Source: DAOUEO01 sp963763495 (GTDB taxonomy: Bacteria > Chloroflexota > Dehalococcoidia > DSTF01 > JALHUB01). From it: a stretch of DNA of 64,000 nucleotides. Shown in pieces: positions 7,614 to 16,504 of the stretch. The notes below the pieces were generated by a model. The model did no database searches, had not been told where the DNA came from, and worked only from the letters and a program-made list of their open reading frames with translations. How positions within the stretch are numbered: the stretch's first letter is position 1; every line of letters starts with the position of its first letter. The stretch lies in the NCBI GenBank assembly GCA_963763495.1, contig CAVXOY010000019.1, forward strand, positions 62,001 through 126,000, given 5' to 3'. Position numbers and translations under genes: made by a program.

Positions 7614-8673
7614 TTGGAGACGATAAGCTGGTCAGAGGGGAGAGTCCGCCTTCTCGATCAGTCCCGGCTGCCCCTAGAGGAAGTCTATCTGGAGATCGAC
7701 GACTGCCGGGGCATGGCGAAGGCGATCCGGGAGATGCGCATCCGCGGCGCCCCAGCCCTCGGCCTCGCGGCCGCCTACGGCCTGGCGCTGGCGGCCCGTT
7801 CCAGTCCCACCTCCGACAAGCAGGCGCTCCTGGGCGATCTGGAGGCGGCGGCGCGAATGCTGGAATCGACCCGCCCCACAGCGGTGAATCTCGCCTGGGC
7901 GCTGAGACGCGTCCTCGGCGTGGCGCAGGCAGCATCGAGCCCGGAAGCGATCCGGGATGCCGCGCTCAGGGAGGCGCAGCGCATACATCAGGAGAACCAG
8001 GGAAGCAGACGAACACATGGGCCGGCTGGGAGCGGAACTTATCGCCGACGGCGCCACCGTCCTCACCCACTGCAACACCGGCGCTCTGGCCACCGGCGGC
8101 TATGGGACTGCCCTGGGGGTCATCCGGGCCGCGCACGAGCAGGGAAAGGCGCTGCGAGTGCTGGTAGATGAGACGAGGCCCCTCCTTCAGGGAGCGCGGC
8201 TGACAGCGTGGGAGCTGCAGCGACTCGGCATCCCCGCCACCCTCATCGTCGACGCGGCCGCCGGCGGGTTCATGCGCCGGGGGACTGTGAGCTGCGTCCT
8301 CGTCGGGGCCGACCGCATCGCCGCGAACGGCGACGTCGCCAACAAGGTGGGCACCTATCCGCTGGCGGTCCTTGCCAAAGAGAACGGCGTGCCTTTCTAC
8401 GTCGCCGCCCCGACCAGCACAATAGACCTCTCGCTGTCCAGCGGCGATGAGATAGCAATTGAGGAACGTTCGCCGGATGAGGTTACGACGCTGGCGGGCA
8501 AGCGGCTGGCGCCGGAGGGGATAGCCGTCGCTAACCCCGCTTTCGACGTCACGCCGCACGGCTACATCTCGGCAATCGTCACGGAGCGAGGGATCGTGCG
8601 GGCACCCTACCGACAGGGACTGGAGCGCCTGTTCACGGCAGCAATCGGGGCCCAGACACGGCAGGCTGGGTGA
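7614..8673 (+). CDS. mtnA: S-methyl-5-thioribose-1-phosphate isomerase (one frame break)
   Basis: The aldose-ketose isomerase of the methionine salvage pathway, converting methylthioribose-1-phosphate to methylthioribulose-1-phosphate. The start is taken as TTG at 7614, after AAGGAAC, because the upstream open frame overlaps the riboswitch terminator. IRGAPALGLAAAYG, ADGATVLTHCNTGALATGGYGTALG (positions after the break) with the catalytic cysteine, and the late VLVGADRIAANGDVANKVGTY containing the catalytic aspartate are all present. One extra G near 8001 splits the gene; without it the product is 352 residues in a single frame. The eIF2B-related fold leaves a small chance of a ribose-1,5-bisphosphate isomerase. 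The SAM riboswitch and neighbouring mtnP favour MtnA. Confidence 0.92.
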
Positions 8674-8700
8674 CCGACAGATCTGAATGAGAAACGACAG

Positions 8701-9659
8701 ATGATAAGCTGGTCTGACTACCTATACGACGACCCGACGGACTGGTTGCTGGAAGAGGAAAACCCCTCCGTCCGCTACCTGGCGCTACGCACGATAATGG
8801 AGAGGCCCGAGGACCACCCTGAGACTGTGGCCGCCAAGCAGGCGATCATGAGCTCAGGGCCGGTGCCGGCTATCCTCGCCGCCCAACACGAGGACGGCTA
8901 CTGGGTCAAGCCGGGGACAGGCTACAGGCCCAAGTACCAGGGGACAATCTGGCAGCTTATGTTCCTGGCCCAACTCGGCGCCGACGGCTCTGATGAGCGA
9001 GTGGCCAGAGCCTGCGAATATGTCCTTGGTCACAGTAGGGACAAGAACGGCGCTTTCTCAGTGACAGGCGCTACCGAGCGCCGCCATCGAGTGCCTCAAC
9101 GGCAACCTGATCCACGCGCTCTACCGCCTCGGTTGGGGCGGGGACGAGCGGGTACAGGAGGCCGTCCAGCAGCTCTGCGCCTTGATCACGCGGCGCCACT
9201 TCCAGTGCTCGGGAAACTACAACCTCCCCTGCGCCTGGGGCGCCGTCAAGGCGCTCTTCGGCTTCTCCGCTATCCCGAAGGAGGAGCGAACCAGCGAGGT
9301 GAAGGCAGCGATTCGACGAGGGCGCCGACTTCCTGCTCAGCCGCAATCTCGCCGTCGCCGACTACCCGTACCGGGAGCGGATCAACTCGAACTGGCAGAA
9401 GTTCGGCTTCCCGCTGAGCTACGGGAGCAACGTTCTGGAAGCGCTTCGAGCGCTGGCAGATCTGGGCTACGGCGCCGCGCCGGGGCTCACCGACGCTCTG
9501 AAGCTGGTCCTCTCCAAGCAGGACGACCAGGGACGCTGGAAGATGGAGACAAGCCTCAACGGCAAGATGTGGGCCGACATCGAGAAGAAGGGGCAGCCCA
9601 GCAAGTGGGTGACCCTACAGGTGGCGCAGATGCTCAAGCGGGTCTTTGAGGGTTACTAG
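8701..9659 (+). CDS. Alpha-toroid (prenyltransferase/squalene-oxidase-repeat-like) protein (two frame breaks)
   Basis: About 318 residues after removing one extra base near 9076 and another near 9314. The sequence is made of helical hairpin repeats with motifs such as NPSVRYLALR, QHEDGYWVKPG, GTIWQLMFLAQLG and KQDDQGRWKME. The Q-x-D-G-x-W pattern is typical of the QW motifs of squalene cyclase-like alpha/alpha toroids. No DxDD or zinc site characteristic of cyclases or protein prenyltransferases is evident. It sits between mtnA and mtnP with short spacing, so it is very likely co-transcribed with the methylthioadenosine salvage genes. Its role there is unknown. Confidence 0.72.
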
Positions 9660-9662
9660 AAG

Positions 9663-10529
9663 ATGCCTCAGGCAGAGCTAGCGATAATCGGCGGGAGCGG
9701 CTTCTATCAGATGGAGGGCCTGACGGAACGGCAGGAGGTCCGCTGCCGCACTCCCTTCGGCGACCCCAGCGACGTGATTCTCCTGGGCACGCTCGCCGGC
9801 GTGCGCGTCGCCTTCCTCCCCCGCCACGGCGTCGGGCACCGTCTGCTGCCCAGCGAGGTGCCGAGCCGGGCCAATATCTACGCTCTCAAGACTCTAGGCG
9901 TCGAGCGCATCATCGCGGTCAACGCCGTGGGCAGCCTCCGCCAGGAGATCGCGCCCCGCGACCTGGCCGTGCCGCAGCAGCTCATCGACCAGACGAAGGG
10001 CCGCGCCAACAGCTTCTTCGGACGCGGCCTGGTGGCGCACATCTCGTTCGCGGAGCCGTTCTGCCCCACAATGCGGGAGCTGCTCGTCCAGTGCGCCCGC
10101 CAAGCGGGGGCGACGGTGCACGCGGGAGGCGCCTGCGTCGTCATGGAGGGCCCGCAGTTCTCGACGAAGGCGGAGTCGAACCTCTATCGCGCTCAAGGAG
10201 CCGACCTCATCGGCATGACGAACCTGCCCGAGGCGAAGCTGGCGCGGGAGGCGGAGATCTGCTACGCGAGCCTCTGCTGCGTCACCGACTACGACGTCTG
10301 GCACGAATCGTACGGCGCGGTGAGCGCGGAGATGATCCTGGCCAATCTCGCTTCGAATGCAGAGACGGCGCAGCGGGTCGTCACTCTCGCCGCCCAAGGG
10401 CTGCCTCGAGAGCGCGACTGCGAGTGCGGGCGTGCCCTAAGCGACGCCCTGGTGACACCGCCGCAGATGGTGCCGGCGGAGATTCGGAAGGAACTCGCGC
10501 CCATTATCGGTAAGTACATGCCTTCTTAG
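9663..10529 (+). CDS. mtnP: S-methyl-5'-thioadenosine phosphorylase
   Basis: A 288-residue trimeric-type purine nucleoside phosphorylase that splits methylthioadenosine with phosphate into adenine and methylthioribose-1-phosphate, the substrate of MtnA. The start AELAIIGGSGFYQM, the phosphate-binding PRHGVGHRLLPSEV, VNAVGSLRQEIAPRDL and the base-binding stretch VVMEGPQFSTKAESNLYR with GMTNLPEAKLAREAEICY are all present. The last motif, with its aspartate near TDYDVW, fits MTA phosphorylase rather than inosine/guanosine phosphorylase. It begins three bases after the preceding stop codon. Confidence 0.95.
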   Translation: MPQAELAIIGGSGFYQMEGLTERQEVRCRTPFGDPSDVILLGTLAGVRVAFLPRHGVGHRLLPSEVPSRANIYALKTLGVERIIAVNAVGSLRQEIAPRDLAVPQQLIDQTKGRANSFFGRGLVAHISFAEPFCPTMRELLVQCARQAGATVHAGGACVVMEGPQFSTKAESNLYRAQGADLIGMTNLPEAKLAREAEICYASLCCVTDYDVWHESYGAVSAEMILANLASNAETAQRVVTLAAQGLPRERDCECGRALSDALVTPPQMVPAEIRKELAPIIGKYMPS

Positions 10530-11492
10530 GTGGACAAGGCTAGCAGCGATAGGAGGCCGACAAGCCTGACTCAGAAAGCGAAAAACGACTACAGATTCCT
10601 GGTGCGGCCGCTGCGGGACCGCGAGCGGATCCGTCTTCTGCTGGAGCCGGAGCCCGCCTATTCGGCCTACGCCCTCGGCCAGTTGGAGCCGGAGTTGTTC
10701 TCTCAGTCGGAGTGGTGGCTGGCGCAGGCAGACGGGAGAGAGGCGCTGCTGATGCACTCGCGGGGCGGCCTCGGCAACGCGCTGGTGACCTTCGGCGACT
10801 CTCTTGCCCTGCAGGCTCTGCTTAGCCTGCACCCGGGGCCGGTGCAGACCTTCGCAACGTTCCGGGTGGATCACAGAGAGGCGCTGCGTCAGTTCTTCGC
10901 CCTCGCCCATGACAAGCCGATGCTGCGAATGATGGTCACGGCGGACTCCTTCGCCGTCCCGACGGAGGAGAGAGAGGAGGCAGCCGACGGGTCGGAGCTT
11001 AGGCGTCTGTCTGACAGCGATATCCCTGCGGTCGACCGGCTGTACAGCAGCGAGGGCAACAGGTTCTACTATCGGGCCCGCCGAATCGAAGAAGGGGTAT
11101 ACTTTGGAGTATTCAGCGACCAGCAGCTCGTAGCCGTGGCCGGCACGCATGCTGTCTGCCGCGAAAACGGGATTGCAGTCGTGGGGAACGTGTTCACCCA
11201 CCCTTCCCACCGGAATAATCACTTTGCCGTACGGGCAACCGGCGCAGTAACCGAGACGCTGCTGCAGACGTGCCAGCAGGCCGTCCTCACGGTCGCCCCG
11301 GAGAACACGGCGGCGATCCGCGCCTACTCGCGCCTGGGCTATCGCGAGGAGTGCGAACTCATCGAGTGTGGGGTCACGCGCAAGGAGACGCTTGGCCTCG
11401 GCACTCTGGCGCGGCGGCTCCTGGCCCGCTGGCGCGGCCGCGGCAAAGGCGGGGAGATGGTAACGCTGGCAGAAGATGAAGACGAGGACTAA
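10530..11492 (+). CDS. GNAT family N-acetyltransferase
   Basis: A 320-residue protein starting at GTG with no gap after mtnP. The C-terminal domain shows a GNAT core: GVFSDQQLVAVAGTHAV, then AVVGNVFTHPSHRNNHFAVRATGAVTETLLQ, where the usual acetyl-CoA-binding R/Q-x-x-G-x-G/A segment is degenerate, and the late TVAPENTAAIRAYSRLGYREECEL helix. The N-terminal half (YSAYALGQLEPELF) resembles other two-domain GNATs of the FR47/GCN5 type. The substrate is unknown. The position inside the methyl-cycle cluster is notable but does not identify the acceptor. Confidence 0.82.
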   Translation: MDKASSDRRPTSLTQKAKNDYRFLVRPLRDRERIRLLLEPEPAYSAYALGQLEPELFSQSEWWLAQADGREALLMHSRGGLGNALVTFGDSLALQALLSLHPGPVQTFATFRVDHREALRQFFALAHDKPMLRMMVTADSFAVPTEEREEAADGSELRRLSDSDIPAVDRLYSSEGNRFYYRARRIEEGVYFGVFSDQQLVAVAGTHAVCRENGIAVVGNVFTHPSHRNNHFAVRATGAVTETLLQTCQQAVLTVAPENTAAIRAYSRLGYREECELIECGVTRKETLGLGTLARRLLARWRGRGKGGEMVTLAEDEDED

Positions 11493-11519
11493 TTTCTAGC
11501 AAGGAGAATACCACTGAGC

Positions 11520-12794
11520 ATGACTAGAGAACCTTCTACGCCTTACGACGTCAAGGACGTTTCCCTGGCCGAAGAGGGGATACGGCGCATCGAGTGGGCG
11601 GCGCGCGAGATGCCGGTTATCAGGCTGATCCGGAAGCGGTTCGCCAAGGAGAAGCCGCTGAAGAACGTGCGCATCTCCGCCTGCCTCCACGTGACGACGG
11701 AGACGGCGAACCTGATGCTGGCCCTGGCGGACGGCGGCGCCCAAGCCGCTCTCTGCGCCAGCAACCCCCTGAGCACTCAGGACGACGTCGCCGCCGCCCT
11801 GGCCGTCGAGTACGGCATCTCCACCTTCGCCAAGAAGGGCGAGGACGACAAGACCTACTATCAGCACATCCACCAGGCGCTGGAGCACAAGCCAAACATC
11901 ACGATGGATGACGGCGCCGACCTGGTGGCGACGATCCACAAGGAACGGCGCGACCTCATCCCCAACATGCTTGGAGGCACGGAAGAGACGACTACCGGCG
12001 TCATAAGGCTTACCAGCATGGCCCGCGCCGGCGCCCTCGCCTACCCGATAATCGCCGTGAACGAGGCCGACACCAAGCATCTCTTCGATAACCGCTACGG
12101 CACCGGCCAGAGCACGCTCGACGGGATCACGCGGGCCACCAACGTCCTCTGGGCAGGCAAGAACGTGGTCGTCTGCGGCTACGGCTGGTGCGGCCGCGGC
12201 GTGGCGATGCGGGCCCGGGGCATGGGGTCGCAGGTCATCGTCGTCGAGGTCAACCCGGTGCGGGCCCTGGAGGCGGTGATGGACGGCCTCCGCGTCATGC
12301 CGATGCTGGAAGCGGCGCCGCTGGGCGACATCTTCATCACCGTCACCGGCGACATCAACGTCATCGACCGGGCGCACCTGGAGAAGATCAAGGACGGGGC
12401 GATACTCGCCAACTCCGGCCACTTCGACGTGGAGATCAACAAGAAGGCGCTGGCGGAGATGGCAGAGGCGCGGCGGGAGATACGGCCCTTCGTCGAGGAG
12501 TTCCGTTTCGGCAACGGCAAGCGGCTGTTCTTCCTGGGCGAGGGACGGCTCATCAACCTGGCGGCGGCGGAGGGCCACCCGGCGAGCGTGATGGACATGA
12601 GCTTCGCCAACCAGGCCCTCTGCGCCGAGCACCTCGCCTTGCAGGAGAAGAAGCTGCCCCCCGACGTGCATCCGGTGCCCCTGGAGATCGACCAAGAAAT
12701 CGCAAAGCTCAAGCTGGCCTCGATGGGCATAAGCATCGATACCCTAACGCCGGAACAGGAAGCCTATCTGGCAAGCTGGGAATTGGGGACTTAG
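11520..12794 (+). CDS. ahcY: Adenosylhomocysteinase
   Basis: A 424-residue NAD-dependent enzyme that hydrolyses S-adenosylhomocysteine to adenosine and homocysteine, removing the product inhibitor of methyltransferases. LHVTTETANLMLAL is in the substrate domain. CASNPLSTQDDVAAAL is followed by a nearby YYQHIHQAL stretch. The NAD fold has VVVCGYGWCGRGVA, and FGNGKRLFFLGEGRLINLAAAEGHPASVMDMSFANQAL is the family's C-terminal signature. The length is close to archaeal and thermophilic bacterial enzymes that lack the 40-residue insert of eukaryotes. It is followed by metK at a 36-base gap, so SAM production and SAH removal are encoded together. Confidence 0.96.
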   Translation: MTREPSTPYDVKDVSLAEEGIRRIEWAAREMPVIRLIRKRFAKEKPLKNVRISACLHVTTETANLMLALADGGAQAALCASNPLSTQDDVAAALAVEYGISTFAKKGEDDKTYYQHIHQALEHKPNITMDDGADLVATIHKERRDLIPNMLGGTEETTTGVIRLTSMARAGALAYPIIAVNEADTKHLFDNRYGTGQSTLDGITRATNVLWAGKNVVVCGYGWCGRGVAMRARGMGSQVIVVEVNPVRALEAVMDGLRVMPMLEAAPLGDIFITVTGDINVIDRAHLEKIKDGAILANSGHFDVEINKKALAEMAEARREIRPFVEEFRFGNGKRLFFLGEGRLINLAAAEGHPASVMDMSFANQALCAEHLALQEKKLPPDVHPVPLEIDQEIAKLKLASMGISIDTLTPEQEAYLASWELGT

Positions 12795-12830
12795 CCCGAA
12801 CACCGCTTCAATGAACTGGAGGAGGAACAG

Positions 12831-14092
12831 ATGTCGACAACGTTTATGAACTCGCCGTCCCTGATGCTTACGTCGGAGTCGGTCACGGAGGGACACCCCG
12901 ACAAGCTGTGCGACCAGATCTCCGACGCCGTCCTCGACGCCATCATCGGGCAGGACCCGGTGGCGCGGGTGGCCTGCGAGACGGCGGCGACGACCGGCCT
13001 GGTCGTGGTGATGGGAGAGATCACGACAAGCTGCTACGTCGAGATTACCGGCCATCGTCAGGAGACACGATCCGCCACGTCGGGTACACGCACGCGAAGT
13101 ACGGCTTCGACTACGAGACCTGCGGCGTCATGGTGTCGATCAAGGAGCAGTCGAAAGACATCGCCCAGGGCGTCGACCACTCGCTGGAGTTCCGCGAGCA
13201 TCATCAGCGAGGACGAGGACATGGAGCACGGCGCCGGCGACCAGGGTATGATGGTCGGTTTCGCCTGCACGGAGACGCCGGAGCTGATGCCGCTGCCGAT
13301 ATCGCTGGCCCACAAGCTGTGCCAGCGGCTGGCGGAGGTGCGCAAGGACGGGACGCTGCACTATCTGCGCCCCGACGGCAAGTCGCAGGTGACGGTCGAG
13401 TACGTCTACGGCGTACCCAAGCGGGTGGAGGCGGTGGTGATCGCGGCGCAGCACGACACGGTGGTGAAGCAGGAGCTGCTGCACAAGGAGATCGAGGAGC
13501 TGGTGATCCGGAAGGTGATCCCGGCGCAGCCTGCTCGACAATGACACGAAGTTCTTCATCAACGCGACCGGACGGTTCGAGACGGGCGGGCCGATGGGCG
13601 ACGCCGGCCTCACCGGGCGCAAGATCATCGTCGACACGTACGGCGGGGTCGCGCGGCACGGCGGCGGCGCTTTCTCGGGAAAGGACCCGACGAAGGTGGA
13701 CCGCTCCGGGGCCTACGCCGCCCGCTACGTGGCGAAGAACCTGGTGGCGGCCGGGCCTGGCGGACAGGCTGGAGCTGCACGTCTCCTACGCCATCGGCGT
13801 GTCGCACCCGACGTCGCTGTCGGTGGAGGCGTTCGGGACAGCGCGGGTGTCGGAGGATGAGATGCTGGCTCTATCCGAAAGGCACTTCGACCTGCGGCCG
13901 GAGGCGATCATCCGGAGACTGAACCTGCGACGGCCGATCTACCGGGCGACGGCGGCCTACGGCCACTTCGGCCGCGAGGATATAGACGCGCCCTGGGAGA
14001 AGACGGACAAGGCGGATATCCTGCGTCGAGAGGCGGGGCTGAACGCGGCGCAGGTCAAGGCAGAGCGAGCAGCGCTGCGGGCCGACCGCTAG
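12831..14092 (+). CDS. metK: S-adenosylmethionine synthetase (five frame breaks)
   Basis: Makes SAM from methionine and ATP. The order of conserved elements is complete: SESVTEGHPDKLCDQISDAVLDA, HVGYTHAKYGFDYETC, EHGAGDQGMMVGFAC, the central DGKSQVTVEYVYG, FFINATGRFETGGPMGDAGLTGRKI, YGGVARHGGGAFSGKDPTKVDRSGAYAARYVAKN and the terminal YRATAAYGHFGR. The reading frame changes five times, near 13050, 13063, 13190-13200, 13527 and 13756. Each change is repaired by removing one base, giving 418 residues. Such an essential gene is unlikely to be a real pseudogene, so the breaks are probably sequence errors. Ribosome binding site GGAGGA lies just upstream of the ATG. Confidence 0.93.
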
Positions 14093-14150
14093 ACGGCTTG
14101 CGAGTCGACCGGCTGACTGGTTTGAGTTACCCGCGAGAGGGGGAACACGA

Positions 14151-14834
14151 TTGTTCGCGCTGGTACTGGCAGGAGGCAAGGGAGAGCGGCTGCGGCCGCT
14201 GACGGCGGACCGACCGAAGCCGATGGTGCCGGTCAACGATAAGCCGATACTGCAGCATCACCTGGAGTGGCTCCAGAGCAACGGCGTCACGGACGCGGTG
14301 CTGCTGTGCGGCTACAAGCACGAGGCTATCGAGCACCACTTCGGGGACGGGAGCCGCTTCGGGCTGCGCATCCGCTATTCGATTGAGGACGAGCCTCTGG
14401 GCCGCGGCGGAGCCTTCAAGCAGGGCTTCCAGCAGGTGCCGGAGGGAGAGCGGTTCGTCATCGGCACGAACGGGGATAATCTGACGGACCAGCCGCTGGC
14501 GCCGCTGCTGCGCAGTCACCGACGCTCGGGCGCGGTGGCGACGATCATGCTGGCGGCGCTGCGTAGCCCCTTCGGCGTCGTCAGGCTGCGAGGGACGCGG
14601 GTCCTGGGGTTCGCCGAGAAGCCGCTGCTGCCCTACTGGGTAAACGCCGGGGTGTACGTGCTCAACCGCGAGTTCTTCGCGATGCTGCCGGATGTGGGCG
14701 ACCACGAGACGACGGCTTTCCCGGAGCTGGCAGACGCGGGGAAGCTGTACGGGTATAAGAGCAGCGCCTTCTGGAAGCCGGTCGATTCGGTGAAGGACGT
14801 GACGGAGGCATCGCAGCATCTGGCGAGCCGATAA
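14151..14834 (+). CDS. Sugar-phosphate nucleotidyltransferase
   Basis: A 227-residue NTP-transferase enzyme starting at TTG. The N-terminal pyrophosphorylase loop FALVLAGGKGERLRPLTADRPKPMVPVNDKPILQH is typical of mannose-1-phosphate guanylyltransferase and glucose-1-phosphate thymidylyl/uridylyltransferases. The sugar-binding GTNGDNLTD (metal aspartate) and FAEKPLLPYWVNAGVYVLNREFF segments are also present. It lacks the left-handed beta-helix domain of longer forms. The two following genes interconvert hexose phosphates, including mannose, so a GDP-mannose role is plausible but not proven. Confidence 0.88.
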   Translation: MFALVLAGGKGERLRPLTADRPKPMVPVNDKPILQHHLEWLQSNGVTDAVLLCGYKHEAIEHHFGDGSRFGLRIRYSIEDEPLGRGGAFKQGFQQVPEGERFVIGTNGDNLTDQPLAPLLRSHRRSGAVATIMLAALRSPFGVVRLRGTRVLGFAEKPLLPYWVNAGVYVLNREFFAMLPDVGDHETTAFPELADAGKLYGYKSSAFWKPVDSVKDVTEASQHLASR

Positions 14835-14923
14835 GGGCCGACCCGGGGGCAGGTCGGGCACGGAGTCCCGACCCTACCGGAACATGAGGGATTGGCGAAG
14901 GATTAGGAGAAATGTGGGCAGCA

Positions 14924-14983
14924 CCCCAGGCTGAAGCCTGGGGCATATGAAGGCAAATCGATGCCCCTGCCTTTAGGCAGGGG
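14924..14983. repeat. Pair of perfect hairpins (REP-like)
   Basis: Two 8-base-pair hairpins with 4-base loops lie 20 bases apart: CCCCAGGC-TGAA-GCCTGGGG at 14924-14943 and CCCCTGCC-TTTA-GGCAGGGG at 14964-14983. The arms of the two hairpins resemble each other. They sit in the gap before the phosphohexomutase gene. They look like a small repetitive palindromic element or a transcript-end structure; no other copy is seen in the window. Confidence 0.55.
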
Positions 14984-15054
14984 TCGGGAAACACCCTTCA
15001 ACCTGAACCAGTTGCAGGTCCTCTCCTGCATCGTTCCAGAACAGGGACGGCATT

Positions 15055-16500
15055 ATGGGCAACGTGATCAAGTTCGGGACGGACGGCTGGCGGGCGATCA
15101 TCGCTGAGGATTTCACGTTCGACAACGTGCGGGCGTGCGCGCAGAGCGTGGCCCAGTTCTTGAAGGAGAGCAACCTCGCGTCGCGGGGGCTCGTCGTCGG
15201 CTATGACACGCGATTTGCGTCGGAGGACTTCGCGGCAGCGGTGGCGGAGGTGGTGACGGCGAACGGCATCAAGGTCTATCTCACCGAAAACGCCACCCCC
15301 ACGCAGACGGTCAGCTACAGCATCCTCGACAAGGGCGCCGGAGGGGCGGTCGTCATCACGGCCAGCCACAACCCGCCGCGCTGGAACGGTTTCAAGTACA
15401 AGCCGGAGTACGCGGGGAGCGCGTCGCCGGAGGTTGTCGCGAGGCTGGAGGCGCCGCTGCCGGAGATCCTGGCGTCGGGGCCGCCGCCACGGCTGGCGCT
15501 GGACGAGGCGGAACGACAGGGGCTGCTGGTCCGGTTCGACGCCAAACCGGCCTATCTTGCACAGCTCCACCGGCTGGTTGATGTCGAGCGGATACGGGCA
15601 GCCGGCCTCAAGGTGTGCATCGACCCCATGTACGGCGCCGGCATCGGCTATCTGCGGGAGCTGCTGACGGGAGGACGCCTCGTCGCGACGGAGTTGCACG
15701 GGGAGCGCAATCCCACCTTCCCCGGGCTGCACTCGCCGGAGCCGATAGGCCGCAACCTGGCCGATTTGTCGGCGGCGGTGCGGTCGGAGAAGGCCGACGT
15801 GGGACTGGCGACAGACGGCGACGCCGACCGCGTGGGCGTGATGGATGAGAACGGCGAGTACGTCGACCAGTTGCAGGTCTTCGGGCTGCTGACGTACTAC
15901 CTGCTGGAGGTGCGAGGAGAGCGAGGGGCGATCGTCAAGGCGCTGACGACGACGCGGATGGTGCAGCGGCTGGGCGAGCTGTATGACGTGCCGGTGTACG
16001 AGACGGCGGTCGGCTTCAAGTACCTGGGGCCGAAGATGATGGAGTCGAACGCCCTCATCGGCGGCGAGGAGAGCGGGGGATACGCCTTCCGCGGCCACAT
16101 CCCGGAGCGGGACGGCGTGCTGGCGGCGCTGTACTTCCTCGACCTGATGGCCCGCACCGGCAAGAGACCGTCGGCGCTGCTGGCGGAGCTCTACGACCGG
16201 GTGGGGCCGCATCACTACGACCGGGTGGACGTCCAGATGCGGCCGGAGGAGCGAGACGGGGTGGTCCAGCGGGTCGCAGCCGCCAGGCCAAAGGAGCTTG
16301 CCGGAATAGGTGTCGTCGGGCAGGACACAATCGATGGTTACCGGTTCGTGCTGGAGAACGGGGGCTGGCTGCTCATCCGCTTCTCGGGCACGGAGCCGCT
16401 GATAAGGATATACACAGAGGTGCCGGAGAAGCGTCTGGTGCCGGAGCTGCTGAAGGCCGGCCGCGAGCTGGCGGGACTGGCGGAGACAAAGGAGAGCTAA
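15055..16500 (+). CDS. Phosphoglucomutase/phosphomannomutase family protein
   Basis: A 481-residue alpha-D-phosphohexomutase that moves phosphate between C1 and C6 of hexoses. The catalytic phosphoserine loop is VVITASHNPPRWNGFKYK, the metal loop is TDGDADRVGV, the sugar-specificity loop GGEESGGYAF, and the phosphate-binding loop is RFSGTEPLIRIY near the end. These four loops in order define the four domains. The GEESGG loop is shared by enzymes acting on both glucose and mannose. It lies four bases from the isomerase gene, so the pair forms one unit. Confidence 0.94.
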   Translation: MGNVIKFGTDGWRAIIAEDFTFDNVRACAQSVAQFLKESNLASRGLVVGYDTRFASEDFAAAVAEVVTANGIKVYLTENATPTQTVSYSILDKGAGGAVVITASHNPPRWNGFKYKPEYAGSASPEVVARLEAPLPEILASGPPPRLALDEAERQGLLVRFDAKPAYLAQLHRLVDVERIRAAGLKVCIDPMYGAGIGYLRELLTGGRLVATELHGERNPTFPGLHSPEPIGRNLADLSAAVRSEKADVGLATDGDADRVGVMDENGEYVDQLQVFGLLTYYLLEVRGERGAIVKALTTTRMVQRLGELYDVPVYETAVGFKYLGPKMMESNALIGGEESGGYAFRGHIPERDGVLAALYFLDLMARTGKRPSALLAELYDRVGPHHYDRVDVQMRPEERDGVVQRVAAARPKELAGIGVVGQDTIDGYRFVLENGGWLLIRFSGTEPLIRIYTEVPEKRLVPELLKAGRELAGLAETKES

Positions 16501-16504
16501 AACG

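Noticed and set aside
12831..14092. metK and secY as true pseudogenes
   Set aside because: Both are essential, every motif is conserved, and removal of single extra bases restores them completely.
12831..14092. Programmed +1 frameshifting in metK
   Set aside because: Five shifts in one gene in unrelated codon contexts, with no slippery sequence or stop-codon arrangement, does not resemble known programmed frameshifts such as prfB.
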